Below, in pieces: positions 5,476-13,428 of a stretch of DNA of 64,000 nt; position 1 is the stretch's first letter, and each line of letters opens with the position of its first letter. A model generated the notes under the pieces. That model was given only the letters and a program-made list of their open reading frames with translations. It did no database searches and had not been told where the DNA came from. The DNA comes from a virus. The position numbers and the translations under genes were made by a program. The stretch is taken from positions 1 through 64,000 of IMG/VR virus record IMGVR_UViG_3300035162_004754. One strand, given 5' to 3'.

Positions 5476-5635
5476 ACCTGGTGGAGTCATATGACCCTCT
5501 TATGAGTTTACGGCATCTCTCAAATGCCGTTGGTGCGGGTGGGTTACTACCGTCCAGTTTCTTGCTCCTGGTCAAAGAGTAAGTGGCGTGCATGGCAAGA
5601 CCGTATGAGGAGAGTTGCATAAACTCTCCTTTTTT
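5476..5635 (+). ncRNA. Candidate structured RNA ahead of the glycan cluster
   Basis: A 160-nt gap without a convincing gene but with strong secondary structure. GACC (5475-5478) can pair with GGTC (5570-5573) to close a domain. A perfect hairpin CGGCAT-CTCTCAA-ATGCCG lies at 5511-5529, and the region ends in the 9-bp terminator at 5608-5635. It could be the 3' end or attenuator of the 4994-5475 operon, or a free small RNA. Cyanobacteria and their phages have a described wcaG RNA motif linked to exopolysaccharide genes, and I cannot test a match by eye. Confidence 0.45.
5608..5635 (+). terminator. Rho-independent terminator with -35 in its loop
   Basis: AGGAGAGTT and AACTCTCCT form a 9-bp stem around GCATA, followed by a T-tract. 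The loop region also supplies TTGCAT, the -35 of the next promoter. Confidence 0.85.
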
Positions 5636-5643
5636 AGTATAAT
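5615..5643 (+). promoter_or_regulatory. Promoter embedded in terminator, for the glycan cluster
   Basis: TTGCAT (in the terminator loop), a 17-nt spacer made of the 3' stem arm and T-tract, then TATAAT at 5638-5643. It is the only promoter I see before the glycan operon. Confidence 0.6.
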
Positions 5644-5664
5644 ATAAACAAAGTAATTTTTCTC

Positions 5665-6150
5665 ATGAAAATAGGATTTCAATGTAGTTCTTTCGATTTA
5701 TTTCATGCTGGTCATGTTACCATGCTTAAGATGGAAAAGGAATTATGTGATTACTTAAAAGTAGCACTTCAAGTTGATCCTACCATAGATAGACCTGGAG
5801 TTAAAAATAAACCAGTACAATCCATATACGAAAGATATGTTCAATTGCAAGGGTGTAAATATGTGGATGAAATTTTAGTATACGAAACAGAATTAGATTT
5901 GCTTAATTTAATTCAAACTCAAACATTCGATATTAGATTTTTAAGTGAAGAATATAAAGATGTAGATGTTACTGGAAAGCAGTACTGTATTGATAATGGA
6001 ATTCATATACATTATCATTTGAGAAGACATACATATTCTTCAACTGAAATTAGAAATAGAGTATATGAATTTGAAAAAGTAAAAATGTCCGAACAAACTG
6101 ATGAGGTTGTAGAACAATATTCCCCAGAACTTTTGGAGAAGTATAAGTAA
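5665..6150 (+). CDS. Cytidylyltransferase-like nucleotidyltransferase
   Basis: 161 residues. The N-terminus carries FDLFHAGH, the HxGH nucleotide-binding signature of the cytidylyltransferase superfamily (glycerol-3-phosphate, ethanolamine-phosphate and HldE-type enzymes). Near residue 130, YSSTEIRNR matches the second conserved motif. These enzymes join CTP or ATP to a phosphorylated alcohol or sugar. The exact substrate cannot be read from the sequence. It opens the glycan cluster and overlaps the next start by TAATG. Its job is likely to supply an activated glycerol- or heptose-like unit. Confidence 0.85.
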   Translation: MKIGFQCSSFDLFHAGHVTMLKMEKELCDYLKVALQVDPTIDRPGVKNKPVQSIYERYVQLQGCKYVDEILVYETELDLLNLIQTQTFDIRFLSEEYKDVDVTGKQYCIDNGIHIHYHLRRHTYSSTEIRNRVYEFEKVKMSEQTDEVVEQYSPELLEKYK

Positions 6151-7076
6151 TGTCAATTTTAGTTACGGGTGGAGCAGGTTTTATTGGGAGCAATTTTCTT
6201 AATACTTTAATTAATTCTTGTGATGATGAAATTATTTGTTTGGATAGTTTAACTTATGCTTCTAATTTAAATAATGTTCCAAAGGAAGTAACTTTACTTC
6301 CATATGATATATCAAACAAAGATAAAGTATTTGAAATTTTCACTATACATAAACCAAAATATGTTTTTCATTTTGCCGCAGAAAGTCATGTAGACAATTC
6401 TATTAAAGATTGTACTCCTTTCATTCAGACAAATATTATTGGAACTGTAAATCTTCTTATGGCTTCTCTAAAATATGAAGTTGAAAAGTTTATGCACATT
6501 TCTACTGATGAAGTATATGGTTCTATTAAAAATGGATCTTTTACAGAAGAAACTAATTATGACCCTAGAAATCCATATTCTGCATCAAAAGCATCTAGTG
6601 ATCATTTTGTAAAGGCATTCAACAATACATATAATCTACCTACGATTATTACGAACTGTTCCAATAATTATGGTCCAAGACAACATAGAGAAAAACTTAT
6701 ACCTCAAACAATATGTAACCTTTTAAGAGGTAAGAATGTTCCTGTATATGGTGACGGAAAACAAATTAGAGATTGGTTATATGTTCAGGATCATTGTGAA
6801 GCATTAATAGAAGTGTGGAAGGGGGGTAAAATTGGAGAGAAATATAATATCGGAGGAGAATGTGAACTTCATAATATTGATTTAATTAGAAAAATTATCT
6901 CTATGATGGGAAAAGAAGAAAGTATGATAGAATATGTAAAAGATAGGCCAGGACATGATAGAAGATACTCAACTAATATTAATAAAATTTCTGCTGATTT
7001 AAATTGGAGACCAAAATTTAATATTGATGAAGGACTTAAAGAAACAATTGAATGGTATGAACTCTACAGCAACTGA
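6150..7076 (+). CDS. rmlB: dTDP-glucose 4,6-dehydratase
   Basis: 308 residues of an extended short-chain dehydrogenase. The N-terminal Rossmann motif is GGAGFIGSN, then come HFAAESHVDNSI, the active-site STDEVYG (Thr-Asp-Glu), YSASKASSDH with the catalytic Tyr and Lys, and the NNYGPRQ motif. This pattern is specific for RmlB/RfbB, which converts dTDP-glucose to dTDP-4-keto-6-deoxyglucose. Length is slightly under the usual 330-360. The C-terminus overlaps the rmlC gene. RmlA and a typical RmlD are not seen in the window, so the host probably supplies them or a different product is made. Confidence 0.92.
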   Translation: MSILVTGGAGFIGSNFLNTLINSCDDEIICLDSLTYASNLNNVPKEVTLLPYDISNKDKVFEIFTIHKPKYVFHFAAESHVDNSIKDCTPFIQTNIIGTVNLLMASLKYEVEKFMHISTDEVYGSIKNGSFTEETNYDPRNPYSASKASSDHFVKAFNNTYNLPTIITNCSNNYGPRQHREKLIPQTICNLLRGKNVPVYGDGKQIRDWLYVQDHCEALIEVWKGGKIGEKYNIGGECELHNIDLIRKIISMMGKEESMIEYVKDRPGHDRRYSTNINKISADLNWRPKFNIDEGLKETIEWYELYSN

Positions 7077-7599
7077 ACTGGAAGATGTCTACATTATTGA
7101 GAGTAAATTATTTCAAGATGATCGTGGTTTCTTTATGGAATCATTTAATCAACAACAATTTGAAAACATTATTCAATGTTCTATAGAGTTTGTACAGGAT
7201 AATCATTCAAAATCATCACAATCTGTCTTACGTGGATTGCATTATCAGGTCAAACGTCCACAAGGTAAATTAATAAGATGTATCTCTGGTTCTATTTACG
7301 ATGTTGCTGTTGATCTTAGAAAATCTTCGAAAACTTTTGGTAAGTGGATAGGTGTTACATTAAATCGACCAGAGAAACAACTATGGATCCCACCTGGATT
7401 TGCACATGGATTTCATGTAATGAGTGAAACAGCAGAAGTTACATACAAAACCACTGATTATTATGTACCAGATGATCAAGAAACTCTTGCATGGGACGAC
7501 CCTATCTTGAATATTGACTGGGTGAATATACGAGAACCCATATTGTCTGCAAAAGATAAGGTGGGAAAATCATTTGAACAGTGTCATAAGTATGACTAA
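7057..7599 (+). CDS. rmlC: dTDP-4-dehydrorhamnose 3,5-epimerase
   Basis: 180 residues from ATG 7057, chosen because it gives a family-like N-terminus; longer readings intrude into rmlB. RmlC hallmarks are FQDDRGFFMESF, QDNHSKSS, VLRGLHYQ with the catalytic His, PQGKLIRCISG, and PPGFAHGFHVMSE. The enzyme epimerises C3 and C5 of the keto sugar made by RmlB. It is a cupin-fold, cytosolic dimer. Its stop is overlapped by the next gene. Confidence 0.92.
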   Translation: MNSTATELEDVYIIESKLFQDDRGFFMESFNQQQFENIIQCSIEFVQDNHSKSSQSVLRGLHYQVKRPQGKLIRCISGSIYDVAVDLRKSSKTFGKWIGVTLNRPEKQLWIPPGFAHGFHVMSETAEVTYKTTDYYVPDDQETLAWDDPILNIDWVNIREPILSAKDKVGKSFEQCHKYD

Positions 7600-8416
7600 T
7601 TTATCTGTATTTGGAGGAACTGGATTTATTGGAGGTAAATTTTGTGAAATGTATTCTGATAAAGTTATTTTAGTCTCAAGAAACGATACAATTCCTCTTA
7701 CAAAAGACATTCTTTATTTTATTAGTACAACAACTAATCAAAATATCTTTAAAGATTTGCATGTAGATATTGATACTAATCTAACTCTATTGATGAATGT
7801 TTTATCTAATTGCAAGAAGAAGGATATAACATTTAACTTTATAAGTTCTGGTTTTGTCTATGGTAATGATGTATTATGTGCAAAAGAAAGTGATTGTTGC
7901 AATCCTACAGGGTTCTATTCGATTACTAAAAGAAGTGCAGAACAATTATTAATTTCTTATTGTAAAACATTTGATATAAAATATAGAATTTTCAGAATTG
8001 GAAATGTTTATGGATTAGATCCTACAATTACTCCAGGAAAAAATGTTCTTGGATTTATGATTGGACTTCTTAAACAAAACAAAGAAATTAAATTATTTGA
8101 AGGAGGAGATTTTCAAAAAGATTATATGTTTGTTGATGATATTTGTGGATCTATTAAATTTTTAATTGATAAATCTAACGTGAACGAAATTTATAATATC
8201 TCTACAGGATATTCTAAATCTTTTAGAGATATTATCTTAATCGCTAGAGATGTAGTTTCTAGCAAGAGTGAAATACTATCAATTCCATTTCCCAAAGATC
8301 AAGAATATATTCAAGTTAAAAATATGACACTCGATAATCATAAACTTTCCTCACTTGGTTATCTTCCGCATATGAATTTTAACGAGGGACTTCTTGAAAT
8401 GTGTAAAATATATTGA
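7592..8416 (+). CDS. NAD-dependent sugar epimerase/dehydratase
   Basis: 274 residues from ATG 7592. The N-terminal GGTGFIGGKF binds NAD(P). SSGFVYG and YSITKRSAEQ hold the Ser-Tyr-Lys catalytic set. GGDFQKDYMFVDDIC resembles the substrate-side motif of sugar epimerases. It occupies the operon position of rmlD, but the reductase hallmarks are not obvious, so it may be a variant reductase or epimerase making a different deoxy sugar. Confidence 0.8.
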   Translation: MTNLSVFGGTGFIGGKFCEMYSDKVILVSRNDTIPLTKDILYFISTTTNQNIFKDLHVDIDTNLTLLMNVLSNCKKKDITFNFISSGFVYGNDVLCAKESDCCNPTGFYSITKRSAEQLLISYCKTFDIKYRIFRIGNVYGLDPTITPGKNVLGFMIGLLKQNKEIKLFEGGDFQKDYMFVDDICGSIKFLIDKSNVNEIYNISTGYSKSFRDIILIARDVVSSKSEILSIPFPKDQEYIQVKNMTLDNHKLSSLGYLPHMNFNEGLLEMCKIY

Positions 8417-8439
8417 CTTTCTGTTGATACTATAGTAAT
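8411..8439 (+). promoter_or_regulatory. Internal sigma70-type promoter
   Basis: TTGACT, 17 nt, TAATAT, overlapping the end of the preceding gene and 29 nt before the next start. It could allow separate expression of the second part of the glycan block. Confidence 0.5.
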
Positions 8440-8468
8440 ATATACATTAGGAATTGAAAAAAAAAATT

Positions 8469-9515
8469 ATGTCCGATTATAAAAAAACTGCACTTGTACT
8501 TGGTGCCGGTGGATTTATTGGAAGTCATATGGTAAAGAGACTTCGTTCCGAAGGATACTGGGTTCGTGGTGTAGATCTTAAACATCCTGAATTTTCTGAA
8601 ACGGAAGCGAATGAATTTATTATTGGTGATTTAAGAGATGTTATTTTTGTAAGACGATGTGCTTTGTTTAATGGATATCTTGGAAATTTCTATAAAGATA
8701 TTGCAGATAAGTTTTGCGAACCTTTTGATGAAATTTATCAGTTTGCTGCTGATATGGGTGGAGCAGGTTTTGTTTTTACTGGTGAAAATGATGCAGATAT
8801 CATGCATAACTCGGTAAGAATTAATCTTAATCTTCTAGAAGAAGTAAAAAATATTAATTATAAACATGTTGTTAATAAAACTAAAATTTTCTATTCTGGA
8901 TCGGCATGTATGTATCCAGAACATAATCAATTAGACCCTGATAATCCAGACTGTCGTGAAGAATCAGCATACCCCGCTAACCCGGACTCCGAATACGGAT
9001 GGGAAAAACTTTTTAGTGAGCGTCTCTATCTTGCCTACAATCGCAACCATGATATCCCAATTAGGATTGCTAGGTATCATAATATTTTTGGACCTGAAGG
9101 AACTTGGGACGGTGGAAGAGAGAAGGCACCAGCTGCAATCTGCCGCAAAGTTGCTAAGCTCCCGCAGTCGGGTGGACCTATCGAGGTGTGGGGAGATGGG
9201 TTACAAACTCGTTCCTTCTTGTTCATTGATGAATGCATCGAAGCAACTAGAAGACTAATGGAAAGTGACTTTATAGGTCCTGTGAACATTGGTTCTGAAG
9301 AGATGGTGACTATTAATCAACTTGTGGATATTGCTGCCGAAGTTGCAGAAAAAGAAGTTTCTAAAACTCACAAACTTGATGGACCTCTGGGTGTTCGTGG
9401 TCGCAACTCTAATAATGATTTGATACGTGAGAAGTTGGATTGGGACTATGAAATGACACTTAAAGAAGGTATTCGTTATACTTACTATTGGATTAATGGT
9501 CAAATAAACAATTAA
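8469..9515 (+). CDS. GDP-mannose 3,5-epimerase-like SDR enzyme
   Basis: 348 residues from ATG 8469. A TTG 15 nt upstream is possible but adds only Lys-rich residues. It has GAGGFIGSHM for NAD binding, FAADMGGAGF, SACMYPEHNQ, EYGWEKLFSE with the catalytic Tyr and Lys, and RYHNIFGPEGTW with GGREKAPAA. The MGGAGF, Cys-Met-Tyr-Pro and HNIFGP motifs are characteristic of GDP-mannose 3,5-epimerase, which forms GDP-L-galactose or GDP-L-gulose. Together with Gmd downstream, it points to GDP-hexose chemistry. It follows an internal promoter rather than a coupled stop. Confidence 0.85.
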   Translation: MSDYKKTALVLGAGGFIGSHMVKRLRSEGYWVRGVDLKHPEFSETEANEFIIGDLRDVIFVRRCALFNGYLGNFYKDIADKFCEPFDEIYQFAADMGGAGFVFTGENDADIMHNSVRINLNLLEEVKNINYKHVVNKTKIFYSGSACMYPEHNQLDPDNPDCREESAYPANPDSEYGWEKLFSERLYLAYNRNHDIPIRIARYHNIFGPEGTWDGGREKAPAAICRKVAKLPQSGGPIEVWGDGLQTRSFLFIDECIEATRRLMESDFIGPVNIGSEEMVTINQLVDIAAEVAEKEVSKTHKLDGPLGVRGRNSNNDLIREKLDWDYEMTLKEGIRYTYYWINGQINN

Positions 9516-9536
9516 AATTTTTTTGTAAAAACTAGT

Positions 9537-10073
9537 ATGATTAAATTACTTATTCTTGATGTTGATGGTGTCATGACAGATGGCATAAAATATTATGACC
9601 GTGAGGGAACAGTTAAGTTAAAAACATTTTGTGATAAAGATTGGACTGCAATAAAAAGATTTCGTGCAATAGGTATTAATGTAGTATTTTTGACTGGTGA
9701 CCCATATAATATTAGTATTCTTGAGAATAGAAATCTTCATGTGATTGCTAATCGTGGAGAGGGTTTTCATAGTGATAAGAAAAATTATCTTGGAAAAATT
9801 TTGGAAGATTATAAATGTTCTGATGCAGAAACTGTATATGTTGGAGATGATCTTTTTGATATTGGAATTATGAGAAAAGTTTTTCATCCATATTGTCTTA
9901 TAGACTCTCCAAGATGTGTTAAGCAGGTTTCTAAAGTTCTGCCAGTTAAGGGTGGTGAAAATGTAGTTATGACACTATTCGACACACTTGAAATAGATGG
10001 GTTGCTTCCTTGCTTCTCTTATGATAAAGTAATAGACAAGATCTATGAACTTGACTTAAAGGAAAAATTTTAA
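9537..10073 (+). CDS. KdsC-like HAD sugar phosphatase
   Basis: 178 residues of a HAD hydrolase. LDVDGVMTDG supplies the nucleophile and acid Asp pair, VFLTGD is motif II, the Lys in HSDKKN is motif III, and YVGDDLFDIGIM is the metal-binding motif IV. The DVDGVMTDG form is typical of KdsC, which releases phosphate from Kdo 8-phosphate, and of the related acylneuraminate and heptose phosphatases. Neighbouring PfkB kinase and RpiB-domain genes suggest an eight- or seven-carbon acidic sugar route. The exact substrate is inference. Confidence 0.85.
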   Translation: MIKLLILDVDGVMTDGIKYYDREGTVKLKTFCDKDWTAIKRFRAIGINVVFLTGDPYNISILENRNLHVIANRGEGFHSDKKNYLGKILEDYKCSDAETVYVGDDLFDIGIMRKVFHPYCLIDSPRCVKQVSKVLPVKGGENVVMTLFDTLEIDGLLPCFSYDKVIDKIYELDLKEKF

Positions 10074-10744
10074 TGAAAGACGTTTCTCTTTACGGACATT
10101 TAACGATTGATACTATTCTTGAAGGGACTAAAGAAAAGAAAACTTTAGGATCAATGGCAAATGTATGGAAGGCATTATTAGAAATTGATTCAACTCTTGA
10201 TATTGGATTGTCTCCTATTGACATTGGACAAGCACTCATCTATATTGATAAACCTGCAGCTAAAAGATATTCTAAAGTTCAACTTAGTTTAGTTCAACAC
10301 AAAGCAAAAATTTTTTCATCTACAATTCATCATCTTATCTATTTGAATGAGATGAAACTGTATGATTTTATTCCCACTCTTGATGGAATTATTACAGCAG
10401 ATATATGTCCTGGTAAATCTGTAAATAAAAATTTACTTAAGTATATTGATTATCTTTTTATATCTGATGAAGATATTGATAGTGATTTATCAGACTACAC
10501 ATCCGAAACAAAAGGTTGGGTAATTCTTCATAGTGCATCTGGTAGTATTGTTTCTAATGGAGAAAAAGAGTTTTTTTACAAACTACCTGAAGATCTGATA
10601 CTGAAAGATGTAAATGTTTTGGGAGCAGGTGATATATTTGCTTCCTGTTTTTTATATAAATTATTAAAAGGTGAGGGAGATATTCATAATTGGATTGAAT
10701 TTGCACATTTAAAGACTACTGAAATTATTAAAAATTCTATATGA
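10073..10744 (+). CDS. PfkB-family carbohydrate kinase-like protein
   Basis: 223 residues. The C-terminal NVLGAGDIFASCFLYKLL is the PfkB/ribokinase signature with the catalytic Asp in GAGD. The N-terminus (YGHLTIDTI) resembles the first strand of the fold. It is shorter than most family members (about 300 residues), so lid elements may be missing. It overlaps both neighbours by ATGA-type junctions. It is expected to phosphorylate a sugar for the adjacent nucleotidyltransferase; the substrate is unknown. Confidence 0.78.
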   Translation: MKDVSLYGHLTIDTILEGTKEKKTLGSMANVWKALLEIDSTLDIGLSPIDIGQALIYIDKPAAKRYSKVQLSLVQHKAKIFSSTIHHLIYLNEMKLYDFIPTLDGIITADICPGKSVNKNLLKYIDYLFISDEDIDSDLSDYTSETKGWVILHSASGSIVSNGEKEFFYKLPEDLILKDVNVLGAGDIFASCFLYKLLKGEGDIHNWIEFAHLKTTEIIKNSI

Positions 10745-11898
10745 AACCAAATATTCTTATCCCTATGGCAGGACTTGGGAGCCGTTTTATTAAAGAGGGA
10801 TTTAAAGTTCCCAAACAACTGATCAATATCAAAGACAAACATTTGATTGACATCTCTCTAGATTGTTTAGACTATGAAGGATGCAATCTTATTTTTGTAG
10901 TTCGTGATGAAACAATTTATAATTTTCACATAGACGAACTTTTGAGAAAGAAGTTTGGTGATGATATTGAAATTGTTGTTTTAGATAAACTTACAGATGG
11001 TTCTGTTTGTAGTTGTCTTTATGCCGAAGAATATATTGATAACGATGCTCCTCTCATTATTCATACTTTAGACATTGAGTTTAGACCGGTCTTCAATCCT
11101 CATATTATGAATGAGATAGATGCTGATGGAATGCTTTTGACATTCAAATCAAACTCTATAAACTATAGTTATGCTGATGTGGGTGATGATGGGTATGTAA
11201 AGAAAACTGCTGAAAAGAAAGCAATTAGTAGTAATGCCTGTGTTGGTATATACGGATTCAAGAAAGGTTCTGATTTTTGTAAATATGCACGAGATATGAT
11301 TGATCGTGATCTTAGAACAAAAAATGAATTTTATATTTCACCACTGTATAATCTTTTGATTGATGATGGTAAGAAAATTCTTACTCAATCTGTAGATAAG
11401 ATGCATATTTTTGGAACTCCTGATGAGTTTCATTTTTATAAAAACAATGTTATTCGTCGCATTGGTGATAAACCCATTGCCATTTGTTCTGATCATTCTG
11501 GATTTGAAGCAAAAGAAATTTTTAAACAGATTTTAAATAAGCACAGTCTTGAATACATTGACTTTGGAACTATTCTGAATAAGGATTGTGATTATCGTGA
11601 TTATATTGCTCAGGCAGTTAAGTCAATTGGAGAGAGGGATTGTGACTATGGATTTGGATTCTGTCGTACAGGGCAAGGTATCAATATTTGTGCGAACAAG
11701 TATAAAGGTATTAGATCTGCTTTGATTTATAATGAGTTTGCAATGGAGATGTCAATCAGACATAATTGTGCTAACTTTTTTGCTATTCCCTCAAGAGATA
11801 TTGATTACAATACTTTAGACAAATATCTAGAGATTTGTTCAAACAATACTTTTGACGGTGGTCGTCATCAGATTCGTATTCAGGAGTTAGAAAAATGA
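10741..11898 (+). CDS. Fusion: sugar nucleotidyltransferase plus RpiB/LacAB-type isomerase
   Basis: 385 residues in two domains. Residues 1 to about 240 are a nucleotidyltransferase fold: IPMAGLGSRFIKEGFKVPKQ is the nucleotide-binding loop, with later Asp-rich metal-site candidates. Residues 245-385 match RpiB/LacA/LacB sugar-phosphate isomerases: SDHSG (250-254), DCDYRDY, CRTGQGI with Cys308, ANKYKGIRSAL, RHNCAN (340-345) and FDGGRHQIR (371-379). RpiB interconverts aldo- and keto-pentose phosphates. Fusing an isomerase to a nucleotidyltransferase suggests consecutive steps: isomerise, then activate. It is coupled to the kinase upstream and the cupin downstream. Confidence 0.88.
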   Translation: MKPNILIPMAGLGSRFIKEGFKVPKQLINIKDKHLIDISLDCLDYEGCNLIFVVRDETIYNFHIDELLRKKFGDDIEIVVLDKLTDGSVCSCLYAEEYIDNDAPLIIHTLDIEFRPVFNPHIMNEIDADGMLLTFKSNSINYSYADVGDDGYVKKTAEKKAISSNACVGIYGFKKGSDFCKYARDMIDRDLRTKNEFYISPLYNLLIDDGKKILTQSVDKMHIFGTPDEFHFYKNNVIRRIGDKPIAICSDHSGFEAKEIFKQILNKHSLEYIDFGTILNKDCDYRDYIAQAVKSIGERDCDYGFGFCRTGQGINICANKYKGIRSALIYNEFAMEMSIRHNCANFFAIPSRDIDYNTLDKYLEICSNNTFDGGRHQIRIQELEK

Positions 11899-12218
11899 TT
11901 GAATCTAATATTAAAGATTATAGGGGAGGATGGTTTGTTGGTGATTTTAATCCATCTTTATTTAAAAATCCATTCTTCGAAGTAGGACATCATAACCATA
12001 AAAAAGGATGTGAAACATTTCCACATACTCACAAGGTTACAACTGAGTTAAATTATATTGTATCTGGAGAACTTAAAGTAAATGGTAAACTTATGAGTGC
12101 CGGAGACATGTGGATTTATGAACCCAATGAAGTTTCCAATGTGGAATTTCTTGAAGATTCTGACCTGATTGTTGTGAGATGGCCATCCATTCCTTCAGAT
12201 AAATATTCAGTTAATTGA
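11895..12218 (+). CDS. Small cupin protein
   Basis: 107 residues. A single cupin barrel is indicated by HTHK, an Asn-Tyr-Ile strand with Glu at TTELNYIVSGEL, and GDMWIYEPNEV. The His residues could bind a metal. Small cupins in sugar clusters can be epimerases, isomerases or binding proteins. ATGA-type coupling to the nucleotidyltransferase-isomerase fusion suggests it acts on the same sugar. Confidence 0.78.
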   Translation: MIESNIKDYRGGWFVGDFNPSLFKNPFFEVGHHNHKKGCETFPHTHKVTTELNYIVSGELKVNGKLMSAGDMWIYEPNEVSNVEFLEDSDLIVVRWPSIPSDKYSVN

Positions 12219-12259
12219 GGTATAATTTATGTTTATTATTTCTTGGAGTACTATAGGGG

Positions 12260-12733
12260 ATGAAACTGATAGCACATCGTGGTAACATTGATGGTCCGAA
12301 TTTATTAAATGAAAATAATCCTGAACATATTGACAATATAATCCTACAAGGTTATGATGTTGAAATTGATATTAGATTTGATGATGACACTGAAAAATTT
12401 TTTCTTGGGCATGACTATTCAAAATATCTAGTTAATTGGTCTTGGTTACATAAACATAAAGAAAAATTGTGGATTCATTGTAAAAATATTGAGGCACTCT
12501 ATCAATTTTCTTCTAATCTTGATGGTTATAATTATTTTTGGCATGATAAAGATTCATACACTATGACTAGTAAAAAATATATTTGGTCTTATCCAGGAGA
12601 AAAATATAATTCCAAATCTATTATAGTGATGCCTGAGTTAAATTTATTTGAGTTTATTAATTGTGGATATATAGTTATGAAGCATTACAATTGTTTTGGT
12701 ATTTGTAGTGATTATGTGGGTAAAATTAAATGA
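12260..12733 (+). CDS. Glycerophosphodiesterase-like TIM-barrel protein
   Basis: 157 residues. MKLIAHRGN, then VEIDIRFD and GHDYSKY, correspond to the His-Arg, Glu-x-Asp and His catalytic sites of the glycerophosphodiester phosphodiesterase family. It is shorter than standard enzymes (about 240 residues). Short versions occur in polysaccharide gene clusters. It may hydrolyse or bind a glycerol-phosphate-linked sugar. The cytidylyltransferase opening the cluster would fit such chemistry. Confidence 0.7.
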   Translation: MKLIAHRGNIDGPNLLNENNPEHIDNIILQGYDVEIDIRFDDDTEKFFLGHDYSKYLVNWSWLHKHKEKLWIHCKNIEALYQFSSNLDGYNYFWHDKDSYTMTSKKYIWSYPGEKYNSKSIIVMPELNLFEFINCGYIVMKHYNCFGICSDYVGKIK

Positions 12734-13428
12734 CTTGTGTAAATGATTCTGCTTTTGTAGAACTTAAGAATAATTATGCCAATATTAATGTTGTTGATGT
12801 AGGAGCCGCAAGAGCATCATTTTTAGTTGAGTTAGAAAAAATTTTTAATTTAAATGATGTTTATGCTATAGGAATTGATCCTTTTGATCATAATGTTAAA
12901 GATCATTATGATAAATTTTTTCAGATATGTGTTGACAATGTAGATTCTCCTACAAAGAAAAAATTCTTTGTAAATTCTGATGATCAAACTAGTTCTCTTT
13001 GTAAATTGCAACCAGAGAATTTTTCCTCAAATTTGAATGATAAAGATAAATTTTATTATTCTCAAACAATTATTAATAAGATAACAAAAATTAAAGAAGT
13101 TGTCGAAGTTGATGTTTTAAATTTAAATTCTATTATTGAAGAAGAACTTCCAGAAGGAATAGTTCATTTTATAAAAATTGATACTGAGGGTAAGGACTTA
13201 GATATTATAAAATCTTTATCTGATGATACTTTAAATAGAACAAAATTTATATGTATCGAATGTCCTAATTTTATTTCTAGATTTGAAGGTGAGTCTAACA
13301 GAAAAGAATGTATAGATTATTTTGAATCTAAAAATTTTGAAGTATTTAATTTTATGAATTATGAGGAAGATCCTACTAATAGACAACCTATGAGTGATAT
13401 AGTTTTTGTTAATGGGAAAGATATATGA
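12730..13428 (+). CDS. FkbM-type methyltransferase
   Basis: 232 residues. NVVDVGAARASFLVEL is the S-adenosylmethionine-binding glycine loop, IGIDPFD is the acidic ribose-binding motif, and HFIKIDTEGKDLDIIKSL is the FkbM-family signature. Such enzymes O-methylate sugars in capsules and O-antigens. ATGA overlaps on both sides put it in the same operon. Confidence 0.82.
   Translation: MTCVNDSAFVELKNNYANINVVDVGAARASFLVELEKIFNLNDVYAIGIDPFDHNVKDHYDKFFQICVDNVDSPTKKKFFVNSDDQTSSLCKLQPENFSSNLNDKDKFYYSQTIINKITKIKEVVEVDVLNLNSIIEEELPEGIVHFIKIDTEGKDLDIIKSLSDDTLNRTKFICIECPNFISRFEGESNRKECIDYFESKNFEVFNFMNYEEDPTNRQPMSDIVFVNGKDI

Noticed and set aside
5511-5529. Anticodon-arm-like hairpin with loop CTCTCAA, suggesting tRNA-Glu
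   Set aside because: No matching acceptor stem, D arm or TTCRA T loop can be drawn around it on either strand.
5450-5620. 57-codon minus-strand frame across the structured region
   Set aside because: It overlaps the end of a plausible gene and a terminator, has no ribosome site, and its composition is explained by the hairpins.
7592-8416. Assignment of this gene as RmlD
   Set aside because: It is in the right operon position, but the sequence reads as a generic sugar epimerase and RmlD-specific motifs are not evident.
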